Assembly (NCBI RefSeq): GCF_900129215.1
Contig: NZ_FQUQ01000003.1
Span: 124,001 to 188,000 of the forward strand
From: Pedobacter caeni
GTDB taxonomy: Bacteria; Bacteroidota; Bacteroidia; Sphingobacteriales; Sphingobacteriaceae
Length of the DNA: 64,000 nucleotides
Reading direction: 5' to 3'
The notes beneath the pieces are model-generated. The model was not told where the DNA came from, did no database searches, and saw nothing but the letters and a program-made list of their open reading frames with translations. This document shows positions 34,435 through 43,110 of this stretch, one piece after another. Every line of letters begins with the position of its first letter. Position 1 is the first letter of the stretch. The position numbers and the translations under genes are program-made.

Positions 34435-35529
34435 TTAAATTTTCTTTTCTATGGATTGGATAAGGTCGGCAAAGTAACGGCTTTTTTCTGGAAACTTCAA
34501 ACTTAATTTTTCATAAGTCTCTATGGCCTTGTCGTAAAGCATTTGTTCTATATAGATCTTTGCCAGTGTTTCAGATACCAGGTCATTGTGATCCTCAGCA
34601 CTCTTTTTAGCCTTGTTTTCTGTATTGATCTGCTCTGCGTTTGGCGGACTGATCTGAGGGTCATTCTTCAGGAAGCTATCTATAATGTCGACTCCTTTGT
34701 GGGTATTGCGTAAATTCGAAGGGCTGTAATCGCTTTCTCCAGCCTCTGTAAACGGGCTTTGTAAATGGAAGATGTGCTCTACGTATTGTTGCTGTAATTC
34801 GTTTGGTCTTTCGCCCGGTGTTACAGGCTCTTTTTTAACAGTCGTTACATAAGGCTGGAAGATCTGCTGATATTCTTTTCTTGTTTTATGTAACCACCAG
34901 AGAAAAGTGTAGGGCAACTGGTCATCGTCATATTTGCTCAGCACCACAGGATCTTCCTTTGGGAGGCCATCTTCTGTCTCTGCTACTGTCGTGTTTTCTT
35001 CAGGCAATTCCTCAGGTGCCGGTTCAGGGCTAAAGTTTTCCTGGAAAGCGAAAAAGTCTGTAGATACAATGTTCTCCAGTACAAAATCATCGGCTACCTT
35101 TTCCTGATCTGAAAGCTTTTCTTCATTGGGAAGCGCTTCCGTTTCCACGATATCGGTCGTATAATCCTCATCAGACTCTGATGCTGCAGGAACTTCATCC
35201 AGCACCACTTCATCCAATGCCTCAGGCTGACTGTTAAGCTGGTCAAAAGCAGGTGAAAAAACAATATTGAAAGCCGTCTTTACTAAAGCATCAGGCTCAT
35301 AAAGGAAATTGTGAAGTAACTGCCCATTGGTATATAAGGCAGCTGTAGCCAGATGACCATTATTTTCAGGGCTTTCTGCAGTTGCCTTAGCCAGCAAAAG
35401 ATGCAATGGCTGGAAATAAGGATACGATGATACCAGATCTTTCAGCATTGGGCTATGGCCGGGCCTTACCTTTTCAGGTTCCGCTAATAATACCGCCAGT
35501 TCTTGTCTAATGTCTATGTCCTGCTCCAC
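34435..35529 (-). CDS. TPR-containing protein between lptE and secG, GTG start
   Basis: A 364-residue protein that I recognise only as a conserved Bacteroidota type found beside secG. The N-terminal ~90 residues are helical (DIRQELAVLLAEPEKVRPGH). The middle (about 110-210) is acidic and low in complexity. The C-terminal end has a TPR-like pair (LAKIYIEQMLYDKAIETYEKLSLKFPEKSRYF). No signal peptide is seen, so it is probably cytoplasmic. The start is GTG at 35529, 31 bp after the lptE stop. Confidence 0.72.
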   Translation of the reverse strand: MEQDIDIRQELAVLLAEPEKVRPGHSPMLKDLVSSYPYFQPLHLLLAKATAESPENNGHLATAALYTNGQLLHNFLYEPDALVKTAFNIVFSPAFDQLNSQPEALDEVVLDEVPAASESDEDYTTDIVETEALPNEEKLSDQEKVADDFVLENIVSTDFFAFQENFSPEPAPEELPEENTTVAETEDGLPKEDPVVLSKYDDDQLPYTFLWWLHKTRKEYQQIFQPYVTTVKKEPVTPGERPNELQQQYVEHIFHLQSPFTEAGESDYSPSNLRNTHKGVDIIDSFLKNDPQISPPNAEQINTENKAKKSAEDHNDLVSETLAKIYIEQMLYDKAIETYEKLSLKFPEKSRYFADLIQSIEKKI

Positions 35530-35560
35530 GTCGCTAAGTTAACAATTGAATTTTCAATTT

Positions 35561-36070
35561 CTACCAATTTGCAAATGCACGGTTAAAAATATCTTCCGTA
35601 AGTAGGGTAAGTACTTCGTTTATTAATCCTTTTTCCTGAGCCTGGAAGTTCTGTCCTGCAGTTGGAAAATCTTTAAAACGTTCAAAAGCCTCTTCAAAAC
35701 TCTGTTTAGGATCCAGGTTATTGGTATACTTCACGGTTACCCTAATGGTCATCCTGTTGGTTCCACTCTGAACCTGTCCACGGTTATTGGCATCCGAAAT
35801 ATTGGTTGGCCTGATGTCATAACCGGTAATCGTTCCTGAAAAAATACCATGTGCATCATTGGTCGTCAGGTTCAGCTTGGTCTGGCTACGAATCCTGTTC
35901 CGAAGGTTCTCCGTAAAGTCATTTGACATATAGGGAACGACTAAGGGAGCATTGTTTTCAAAAAAGGTAATGTTCACCGTTTTCATTTCCGGAGGAATAG
36001 AATCTCCGCTAAGTTTAATGGAACAGGAACTGAAGACTGCAATGACTAAAAGGAAATATAATTTTTTCAT
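35561..36070 (-). CDS. lptE: LptE-family LPS-assembly lipoprotein
   Basis: A 169-residue lipoprotein with lipobox VFSSC (acylated C16). The fold pattern starts MKTVNITFFENNAPLV, then FTENLRNRIRSQTKLNL, then GTITGYDIRP. These match the Bacteroidota LptE family that plugs the LptD barrel during lipopolysaccharide insertion. LptD is not in the window. It is in line with miaB, the sigma-54 activator, the TPR protein and secG. Confidence 0.85.
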   Translation of the reverse strand: MKKLYFLLVIAVFSSCSIKLSGDSIPPEMKTVNITFFENNAPLVVPYMSNDFTENLRNRIRSQTKLNLTTNDAHGIFSGTITGYDIRPTNISDANNRGQVQSGTNRMTIRVTVKYTNNLDPKQSFEEAFERFKDFPTAGQNFQAQEKGLINEVLTLLTEDIFNRAFANW

Positions 36071-36225
36071 TGGTTTTATCTTGTTTTTTTGCGTTTTATA
36101 TTGAGTTTTTCGCCCTTTTTATTGCTATTCAATGGCTCTAAGGAGTTCGCAAGCTCAGCTTAGCAGTTTTCAAGAGCTTGTAAACCCGGTTTAAAGGCCA
36201 TGAAACGATCAAAAGATGGTTTCGG

Positions 36226-37455
36226 CTAATTTAAATTGAGCTCCTTAATCTTTCTGTATAAAGTACGTTCAGAAATGCCGAGCTCCTGTGCGGCAAATTT
36301 CCGCTTTCCTTTGTGTTTCTTCAATGCTTTTTTGATCAGGTCGGATTCTTTGTCAATCAAAGATAAAGACTCTTCTACCTCTTCGGCTTCCTGGGTATAG
36401 TTATAATCTACCGGTGCATTCTGAACCGGTTTTTTGATCGTAAACGTAGGTTCATTAATCGTCTGGTCTACCTCCTGGTAAAGTTGATTGATGTAATGAG
36501 GGTTATCGGCAATGATATGTGAAGTATTGCCTCCGCTCTGTATGATCTCTGCGACCAGCTTTTTCAGCTCCATCATGTCCTTCTTCATATCGAACAGCAC
36601 CTTATAAAGAATGTCCCTTTCCGTATAATCTTCCTTGTTGCTGCCGTTGATGGCCATAGGTAAATTGGTGGCACTCTCGTTTGGAATATAATTGAGTAAT
36701 GCCGCAGGACTTACATTGCGTTCTTTTTCCAATACGCAGATCTGTTCTGCGATGTTTTTCAGCTGTCTGACGTTTCCAGGCCAGCTATAATTGCTCAGTA
36801 GCTGAATCGCTTCCGGCTCCAGTTGAATTCCCGGACTTCTGTATTTATCACTGAAGTCGGCGGAAAATTTTCTGAACAACAGGTAAATGTCTTCCTTCCG
36901 TTCGTGTAAAGCCGGAATACGCAATGGAACAGTATTCAGTCTGTAATATAGATCTTCACGGAATTTGCCCGATTTCACACGGTTGTATACATCTACGTTT
37001 GTTGCCGCAATAATCCGGACATCAGTTTTTTGTACTTTGGAAGATCCTACACGTAAATATTCGCCGCTCTCTAAAATCCGTAATAAACGGGCCTGGGTAC
37101 CTAATGGCAATTCTGCCACCTCATCTAAAAAGATCGTTCCTCCATTGGCCACTTCGAAATAACCTTTGCGGGCCTCATGTGCTCCGGTAAAAGAGCCTTT
37201 TTCATGCCCGAACAATTCCGAATCTATTGTTCCTTCCGGAATGGCACCACAGTTTACGGCAATAAAGGCGCCGTGCTTGCGGGTACTCATCTGATGAATG
37301 ATATGAGAAAAAACCTCCTTGCCACTTCCACTTTCTCCGGTAATTAAAACCGACATGTCTGTAGGTGCAACTTGTCTGGCGATATCTATAGCCCGGTTCA
37401 GTAGCGGAGAACCACCTATGATCCCGAACCGGTTTTTAATGTCTTGTATGTCCAA
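36226..37455 (-). CDS. sigma-54-dependent transcriptional activator without sensor domain, TTG start
   Basis: A 409-residue protein. An AAA+ sigma-54 interaction domain (about 12-240) has Walker A GESGSGKE (40-47), loop L1 GSFTGA (87-92), and Walker B GGTIFLDEV. A variable ~110-residue linker follows. The C-terminal Fis-type helix-turn-helix is at about 365-409 (KFAAQELGISERTLYRKIKE). No receiver, GAF or PAS domain is present, so activity may be controlled by expression or a partner. The likely start is TTG at 37455, 17 bp after the miaB stop. GSFTGA replaces the standard GAFTGA, a variant that can still be functional. Confidence 0.9.
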   Translation of the reverse strand: MDIQDIKNRFGIIGGSPLLNRAIDIARQVAPTDMSVLITGESGSGKEVFSHIIHQMSTRKHGAFIAVNCGAIPEGTIDSELFGHEKGSFTGAHEARKGYFEVANGGTIFLDEVAELPLGTQARLLRILESGEYLRVGSSKVQKTDVRIIAATNVDVYNRVKSGKFREDLYYRLNTVPLRIPALHERKEDIYLLFRKFSADFSDKYRSPGIQLEPEAIQLLSNYSWPGNVRQLKNIAEQICVLEKERNVSPAALLNYIPNESATNLPMAINGSNKEDYTERDILYKVLFDMKKDMMELKKLVAEIIQSGGNTSHIIADNPHYINQLYQEVDQTINEPTFTIKKPVQNAPVDYNYTQEAEEVEESLSLIDKESDLIKKALKKHKGKRKFAAQELGISERTLYRKIKELNLN

Positions 37456-37472
37456 AGTAATTTGTTTTTTAA

Positions 37473-38921
37473 TTAAACAATTTCGGGTACTTCAACTGCA
37501 ATCGTTCCTAATAAAGTTGCCGATGTACAACGGTCAATGTGAACATTCACATACTGACCGGCCTTAACTCCTGCTGTTGCAGGAAAAACAACCATAGCAT
37601 TCTGATCATTTCTTCCACAAAGGTCCTTGTCGGATTTTTTGGAAGTACCCTCCACTAAAATCCTAACAGTTTTTCCTACGAATTGTTGTAGGCGGAACAA
37701 AGAAGTTTCCTGTTGTTTAAGTAATATTTCTGCTAGCCTGCGTTTTTTTACCTCTTCCGGAACATCATCTTCCAGCTTTCTTGCTGCAAGTGTTCCGGGT
37801 CTTTCCGAATAGCTGAACGTAAATGCAAAATCATAGCCCACATAATCCATCATCGTCAGTGTCTCCTGATGCTCTTCTTCTGTTTCTGTACAGAAACCGG
37901 CAATGATATCAGATGAAATTGCACAACCCGGAATAATGCGTCTGATGGCATCAATCCTGTTGATGTACCATTCGCGGGTATAAGTTCTGTTCATCAATTC
38001 CAGAACCCTGCTGCTGCCGGACTGAACAGGCAGGTGGATATAATTACAGATGTTATCGTATTTGGCGATGGCATACAATACCTCGTCAGTAATGTCTTTA
38101 GGGTGTGAGGTTGAAAAACGGATCCTTAAATCAGGGCTGATCAGTGCCACTTTTTCCAGAAGCTGGGCAAAGTTGACCTCGATCTCAGCAGTTTCTTCTG
38201 CATCCGGGCCTTTCCATTTGTAAGAATCTACATTTTGTCCCAGTAAAGTAACCTCTTTATAGCCCTTGTCGAATAAGTCCTGAGCTTCGGCAAGAATAGA
38301 ATGTGGATCCCTGCTTCTTTCACGTCCCCTTGTAAAAGGAACAACACAAAAAGAACACATGTTATCACAACCACGCATAATTGAAATAAAAGCCGTGATT
38401 CCATTTCCGTTCAACCTTACCGGACTGATGTCTGCATAAGTCTCCTCACGGGAGAGTAAAACGTTGATGGCTTTATGTCCGTCTTCCACCTGACTGATCA
38501 GTTGAGGAAGGTCGCGGTAAGCATCAGGGCCAACCACCATGTCCACCAATTTCTCTTCTTCCAGGAATTTAGATTTCAAACGCTCTGCCATACAACCTAA
38601 AACGCCAACTACCAATTTCGGATTCCTGCGTTTTTCAGCACCGAATTGAGACAGGCGGTTACGTACCCTCTGTTCCGCGTTTTCGCGAATGGAGCAGGTG
38701 TTGATAAATACCACATCAGCTTCATGATAATCACCTGTAGTTTCAAATCCCTGATCTTTTAGTATCGAGGCAACGATCTCACTATCTGCAAAATTCATCT
38801 GACAACCATAGCTTTCAATATAAAGCTTCCGTCCATTGAGTACCTCTGGTGCATCAATAACTAAAGCCTCGCCCTGGCGCTCTTCATCGTGTGTCTTATC
38901 TGTTAGCTGTAAATCAATCAT
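37473..38921 (-). CDS. miaB: tRNA-2-methylthio-N6-dimethylallyladenosine synthase MiaB
   Basis: A 482-residue radical SAM enzyme that methylthiolates i6A37 of tRNAs. The N-terminal UPF0004 domain holds three cysteines, seen in SYGCQMNF (C40), NTCSIREN and VLGCMAERL. The radical SAM triad is in RGCDNMCSFCVVPF, and a C-terminal TRAM domain spans about 410-480. It is first in an operon-like array leading to secG. Divergent to the methyltransferase gene at 39052. Confidence 0.96.
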   Translation of the reverse strand: MIDLQLTDKTHDEERQGEALVIDAPEVLNGRKLYIESYGCQMNFADSEIVASILKDQGFETTGDYHEADVVFINTCSIRENAEQRVRNRLSQFGAEKRRNPKLVVGVLGCMAERLKSKFLEEEKLVDMVVGPDAYRDLPQLISQVEDGHKAINVLLSREETYADISPVRLNGNGITAFISIMRGCDNMCSFCVVPFTRGRERSRDPHSILAEAQDLFDKGYKEVTLLGQNVDSYKWKGPDAEETAEIEVNFAQLLEKVALISPDLRIRFSTSHPKDITDEVLYAIAKYDNICNYIHLPVQSGSSRVLELMNRTYTREWYINRIDAIRRIIPGCAISSDIIAGFCTETEEEHQETLTMMDYVGYDFAFTFSYSERPGTLAARKLEDDVPEEVKKRRLAEILLKQQETSLFRLQQFVGKTVRILVEGTSKKSDKDLCGRNDQNAMVVFPATAGVKAGQYVNVHIDRCTSATLLGTIAVEVPEIV

Positions 38922-38972
38922 AAATGGTTAACCTTTTTCTGGGCTTCAAAAATACACATTTATATTTATAAA

Positions 38973-38993
38973 TGACAAAGTGGCAGAATTTTT
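38973..38993. promoter_or_regulatory. shared upstream motif, copy 2 (miaB side)
   Basis: TGACA-AAG-TGGCA followed by GAATT, the near-repeat of the groES upstream sequence at 33980-34000. It lies 52 bp before miaB and 59 bp before the divergent methyltransferase gene. Confidence 0.35.
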
Positions 38994-39051
38994 AAGTCCG
39001 AAAATAAATAGATGAAACATATAGGACCTTTTTAAAAAGTCATTGTCTTTA

Positions 39052-39882
39052 ATGACAAAATCAGGCAAATTAATCAGGCGCATGTTTAAAAATCTGTTTA
39101 AAAAACATCAAAAGAACCAATACGGCTGGTTCGGTAACTATTCCTCCTGGGCAGAACTGAGCAGGGAAACGGATGGTTATGATGCAGACGTGATTCTGGA
39201 AAGAACAAAAAATGCAATATTAAAAGTCAAAAACGGAGAAGCAGTGTATGAACGTGACTCCGTCGTATTCGATAAAAAGGAATATCCCTTCCCGTTGATC
39301 ACTTTTTTGTTGCACAGTGCAACACTAAATAAGAAACCACTTCATGTCATTGATTTTGGCGGTTCATTAGGAAGTACCTATTATCAGGTGAAAGAGTTTT
39401 TAACTCCGGAAATTTGTGGCAGCTGGAATGTAGTGGAGCAAAGCCATTATGTGGAATGTGGAAAATCACACTTTGAAGACGGAGTATTGAAATTCTATGA
39501 AAGTATGGATGCCTGCCTGAAGGAGAAAACCGTCGATCTGGTCATTTTGTCGGGAAGTGTCCAATACCTGGAAAAACCACATGATTTCTTACAGAAACTC
39601 GCGGAATATAATTTTCAGTTTTTGCTGTTTGACCGGACTGCTTTCCATTATGGAGAGAAAGACCGGCTGACCCTGCAAAAGGTTCCTCCGGAAATTTATC
39701 CGGCCAGCTATCCATCCTGGTTCTTTAACCAAACCAATTTTCTAAGCCATTTTTCTTCGCAGTATCAGATGGTGGCAGAATTTGCTTCTTACGTCAAAGG
39801 AGAAGAAAATACGCTGATTGATGGAATTCAATCAGGCTATGATAAAGGCTTTTACTTAATTAATCTATCAAAACATGCTTAA
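39052..39882 (+). CDS. methyltransferase, TIGR04325 family-like
   Basis: A 276-residue class I methyltransferase-like protein, started at the ATG at 39052; a TTG three codons earlier is possible. The SAM-binding motif I region is HVIDFGGSLGSTYYQ and the later VDLVILSGSVQYLEKPHDFL is typical of TIGR04325 proteins found in surface polysaccharide clusters. The opening YGWFGNYSSWAEL is also characteristic. It overlaps the glycosyltransferase-like gene by 8 bp, so both probably act on the same glycan. Confidence 0.82.
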   Translation: MTKSGKLIRRMFKNLFKKHQKNQYGWFGNYSSWAELSRETDGYDADVILERTKNAILKVKNGEAVYERDSVVFDKKEYPFPLITFLLHSATLNKKPLHVIDFGGSLGSTYYQVKEFLTPEICGSWNVVEQSHYVECGKSHFEDGVLKFYESMDACLKEKTVDLVILSGSVQYLEKPHDFLQKLAEYNFQFLLFDRTAFHYGEKDRLTLQKVPPEIYPASYPSWFFNQTNFLSHFSSQYQMVAEFASYVKGEENTLIDGIQSGYDKGFYLINLSKHA

Positions 39883-40885
39883 CTTCTGCACCTTATTTAA
39901 TACCACTTACCTTTCCCGCGGACTGGCCATGTATCAGTCTCTTAAACAACAATGTGGGACAGGTTTTCACCTGTATATCTTTGCTTTTGATCAGCATTGT
40001 TTTGAAGCGCTGACTAAACTAAAGCTGACACAGGTTAGTATTGTAAACCTGAAAGAGTTTGAGAACGAAGCCCTGCTTGCAGTAAAACCAGGGCGGACTG
40101 CTCAGGAATATTGCTGGACCTGTGCATCTTCTACCATTAAGTTTTGTATAGAAAATTTTAACCTTGATCATTGTACTTATGTGGATGCTGACTTGCTATT
40201 CTTTAAAAATCCACAGGTGCTGATCGATGAAATGCAGGATAAATCGGTACTGATTACCCCGCATAGGTATACACCTGAATATGATCAAACCATCGCAAGC
40301 GGCGTCTATTGTGTGCAGTTTTTAACCTTTAAAAACAACGCCGAAGGAATGGAGGTGCTGAACTGGTGGGTGAATGCCTGTCTGGATTGGTGTTTCAGCA
40401 GATGTGAAGACAACAAATTCGGAGATCAGAAATACCTGGACGACTGGGCAGAACGCTTCTCCTGTGTGCATGTGCTCAAACATCCTGGTGGTGGAGTCGC
40501 ACCCTGGAATGTACAGCAGTATGACTTTAACATCAAGTCCGGTAAATGCATAGGAACGGAAGTCTCCGGAAAGCAGAATTTCGATTTGGTGTTTTACCAT
40601 TATCATGCCTTTAGCTATTCGCTCAATGGCAGCTATATGCTAACGAGTAAAGGCTATAAATTAAATAGAAATCAAATCAAACATATTTATAAACCTTATG
40701 TGAAAGCACTTTCGGCAGCAGAGGAACTGGTCAATAAAAATGTAGGCGGAATTATCCCTTATCAGACCAACAACGAATTGGAATGGGTGAAAAAGGTGCT
40801 TGGCAGAAACCTCTTGTTTTCTATCAGAGGATATTATAAACATTTCTATACAAAACGTTCTTTTCAATATAGCTTTCTTTATTAA
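39875..40885 (+). CDS. glycosyltransferase-like protein, GT8-type fold
   Basis: A 336-residue protein with a GT-A-like pattern. It begins NFCTLFNTTYLSRGLAMYQS and has a DxD motif in TYVDADLLFF (about 107-116) for nucleotide-sugar and metal binding. A later HPGGGVAPWNV follows. No membrane helix is seen. It lies 8 bp inside the methyltransferase gene end and is the only other carbohydrate gene there. The donor and acceptor are unknown. Confidence 0.78.
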   Translation: MLNFCTLFNTTYLSRGLAMYQSLKQQCGTGFHLYIFAFDQHCFEALTKLKLTQVSIVNLKEFENEALLAVKPGRTAQEYCWTCASSTIKFCIENFNLDHCTYVDADLLFFKNPQVLIDEMQDKSVLITPHRYTPEYDQTIASGVYCVQFLTFKNNAEGMEVLNWWVNACLDWCFSRCEDNKFGDQKYLDDWAERFSCVHVLKHPGGGVAPWNVQQYDFNIKSGKCIGTEVSGKQNFDLVFYHYHAFSYSLNGSYMLTSKGYKLNRNQIKHIYKPYVKALSAAEELVNKNVGGIIPYQTNNELEWVKKVLGRNLLFSIRGYYKHFYTKRSFQYSFLY

Positions 40886-40944
40886 GCGCCTGAGCTATTT
40901 TTCCGGTTGATAAAAAGGATGTTACTTAGTGATTAAAAAGTTAG

Positions 40945-40952
40945 TATTTTTG
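40945..40952 (+). promoter_or_regulatory. -7 element TATTTTTG of the CHRD-sigma-FecR-TonB operon
   Basis: A perfect TAnnTTTG lies 20 bp before the ATG at 40973. At the -33 position there is TTA instead of TTG, 20 bp upstream. Confidence 0.4.
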
Positions 40953-40972
40953 GCCCTGACTAAAATTACTAT

Positions 40973-41455
40973 ATGGGAAGGGTTAAAGGTCAGGGGCTTA
41001 TATTTTTTAAAATAGCGGTAATAGGTATCTTAATGGTCTGCCTTTGGGCATGTAAAAAAACGCCGGTAGCAGATCAGAAAATTAAACCTCCGGTAAGGTC
41101 TTACCTCGTTGTTGCGAGAATAGATAAGAAAGGAACGAACACCAACTCTGAGGGGACCGCGACTTTAAAAGGTAAATACGATGAAGGAACAAAATTATTA
41201 AGCTACGAGCTAACGTATGAGAAGTTGATACCAGAAGAAATCAGCCTTAGAAACGGGACAAAAGGTTCAAAAGGAACCTTAACAGCAGTTCTTTATAAAA
41301 ACTCAGGAGTGATTGTTCCTTTGCCCTTATCTGGAACGTTTACTCTGACCCCTTTACAGGAAAGAAACCTGTTAAAGGGATTGTGGTTTGTAGCGATTAA
41401 TACATTGGCAAAATCTCCTGAGATTTCAGGGGTATTGACGCTGAAACAAAATTAG
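40973..41455 (+). CDS. CHRD-like lipoprotein
   Basis: A 160-residue exported lipoprotein; a long n-region precedes the helix FFKIAVIGILMVCLWAC with C26 as acylated residue. The mature part has the beta-sandwich pattern of CHRD domains (SYLVVARIDKKG, LLSYELTYEKL, GTKGSKGTLTAVLY, SGVLTLKQN). CHRD domains occur in surface proteins but have no settled function. The gene ends 9 bp before the ECF sigma gene and seems to lead that operon. Confidence 0.7.
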   Translation: MGRVKGQGLIFFKIAVIGILMVCLWACKKTPVADQKIKPPVRSYLVVARIDKKGTNTNSEGTATLKGKYDEGTKLLSYELTYEKLIPEEISLRNGTKGSKGTLTAVLYKNSGVIVPLPLSGTFTLTPLQERNLLKGLWFVAINTLAKSPEISGVLTLKQN

Positions 41456-41464
41456 GCCGGTAAC

Positions 41465-42076
41465 ATGAGCAAAGAGCCGATACATAGTTTATCTGATGAA
41501 GATTTTACGCTCATCACTGCCATCAGAAAAAAAGAAAAAAAGGTATTTGAAGCCTTTTATAAAAAATATTATAAACAGTTGTTTAGTACAGCCTACGGAT
41601 ATGTCGGGCAGGCTGAAGCAGCAGAAGAAATTGTGCATGATTTGTTTATCACGATATGGAATAGAGCAGACCAGTTAAATATTCAGTATTCAATGAAAAG
41701 CTATTTGTTCAGAGCAATCGTCAACTCCTCACTGAATTTCATTAAAAAAGAAAAGATGGATGCAGAGAAAAAATTGGTATGGCTGGCAACAGTTCCTGCT
41801 GACGAACCCTCAGCCGACGATACCGAGCAGGAGGAAGCGTTGCTGAAAAACCTGGACGATGCCCTGGTTCTGCTACCTGCCAAATGCAAAGAGGTGATGT
41901 ACCTGAGCCGCTTTGGAAAACTCAAACAGCAGGAGATCGCAGATCAAATGGGGATCTCCTTAAAAACTGTTAAAAACCATTTGACTTATGGCTTTCAGAA
42001 ATTGAGAGAACATCTCGAAAAAAACAAAAAGGCCTTTATTTCTTTGATCCTGTTGTTTAAAATAATGATACGCTAA
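41465..42076 (+). CDS. ECF RNA polymerase sigma factor
   Basis: A 203-residue sigma-70 family protein. Region 2 (FEAFYKKYYKQLFSTAYGYV, then EEIVHDLFITIW) and region 4 (LVLLPAKCKEVMYLSRF, then QQEIADQMGISLKTVKNHL) are both present; sigma 1 and 3 are absent as in all ECF factors. It is followed by a FecR-type anti-sigma gene 32 bp on and the STN-type receptor. This is the classical surface-signalling arrangement, in which a ligand at the receptor releases the sigma factor. Confidence 0.93.
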   Translation: MSKEPIHSLSDEDFTLITAIRKKEKKVFEAFYKKYYKQLFSTAYGYVGQAEAAEEIVHDLFITIWNRADQLNIQYSMKSYLFRAIVNSSLNFIKKEKMDAEKKLVWLATVPADEPSADDTEQEEALLKNLDDALVLLPAKCKEVMYLSRFGKLKQQEIADQMGISLKTVKNHLTYGFQKLREHLEKNKKAFISLILLFKIMIR

Positions 42077-42108
42077 TTCATCCCTAACGTTTAAAAAAAT
42101 CCATTCAA

Positions 42109-43110
42109 ATGAAAAATTTTGAAACAAACGAAGAACTAATTTTTGGACTGATCATCGATGATCTGGACAATACCATCACGCCTGCCAATAAAGAACTCCT
42201 GAATCAATGGCGTGAAGCAGATCCTGCCAATGAAATAACCTACCAGGAATTTCTGAATGTTCAGGTGAATCTGGACAAATTGGTTGGACGACTCGAGATT
42301 GATGCACAACAGTCCTGGGAATCGCTCGATAAAAAAATTAACGATCAACCCGATCTGGAGGAACTGGTATTTCTTAAAGAAGAAAAACAAAACCATTACT
42401 GGCTGAAAATCGCTGCGGCTATATTGCTGGTATCCTCAGTGGGATTTTACTTCGTCTGGAGAAACCAGGATGTGGTGATCCATACCGATCAGAACACAGC
42501 CCTCACCAATATTGTGCTTCCGGATGGGACTGAGGTCAAGCTCAATGCAGCAACCAGCATCAGCTATCATAAAAACACCTTTAAAACGGATAGAAAACTG
42601 GAACTGCTCAAAGGCGAAGCCTTTATACACGTAGCAAAAGGCAGCAGCTCTCAGTTTAGGGTAGACCTGGGAGAATTGGAGGCCAAAGATATTGGAACCC
42701 GCTTTAACATCAGTAAAACGGAACATAAGACCACTGTCATTGTAGAAGAAGGAGAGGTCGCATTGCGCCAGAACAGTACAGCTAAAGAACTCCGTCTGAC
42801 ACCAGGTAAGATTGGTCTTTATAATCCCATGACCGGGGCATTGATCGCTGAAGACAATCAGGACCTCAATTATAAAGCATGGATCGATAAAAGTTTTGTA
42901 TTCAAAGCGGTGGCTGTAGGTGAAGTGGCGGGGCAATTGCAAAAAGTATATAACTTCAAAATAGACATTGAAGGAGATCGTTTAAAAAACAGAAAACTCA
43001 CTGCCAGACTGAAATATCAGACACTGGATAGTGCACTTGCAGTGATCTCTGCATCTTTGCAGTGTAAAGTTAAAAAGTCTGAAGACACGTTTATTTTATA
43101 TGACAATTGA
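42109..43110 (+). CDS. FecR-family anti-sigma factor
   Basis: A 333-residue single-span membrane protein. The cytoplasmic N-terminus of about 100 residues (sigma-binding) is followed by the helix WLKIAAAILLVSSVGFYFVW. Next come the periplasmic FecR domain (VLPDGTEVKLNAATSISY, then AFIHVA, then DIGTRFNIS) and a C-terminal DUF4974 segment (LTARLKYQTLDSALAVIS). It transmits the signal from the receptor STN domain to the sigma factor. Its stop overlaps the receptor ATG (TGATG). Confidence 0.93.
   Translation: MKNFETNEELIFGLIIDDLDNTITPANKELLNQWREADPANEITYQEFLNVQVNLDKLVGRLEIDAQQSWESLDKKINDQPDLEELVFLKEEKQNHYWLKIAAAILLVSSVGFYFVWRNQDVVIHTDQNTALTNIVLPDGTEVKLNAATSISYHKNTFKTDRKLELLKGEAFIHVAKGSSSQFRVDLGELEAKDIGTRFNISKTEHKTTVIVEEGEVALRQNSTAKELRLTPGKIGLYNPMTGALIAEDNQDLNYKAWIDKSFVFKAVAVGEVAGQLQKVYNFKIDIEGDRLKNRKLTARLKYQTLDSALAVISASLQCKVKKSEDTFILYDN

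Noticed and set aside
42436..42942. A 168-codon open frame antisense to the FecR gene
   Set aside because: The sense strand encodes a complete FecR protein with conserved domains; the antisense product shows no family motif.
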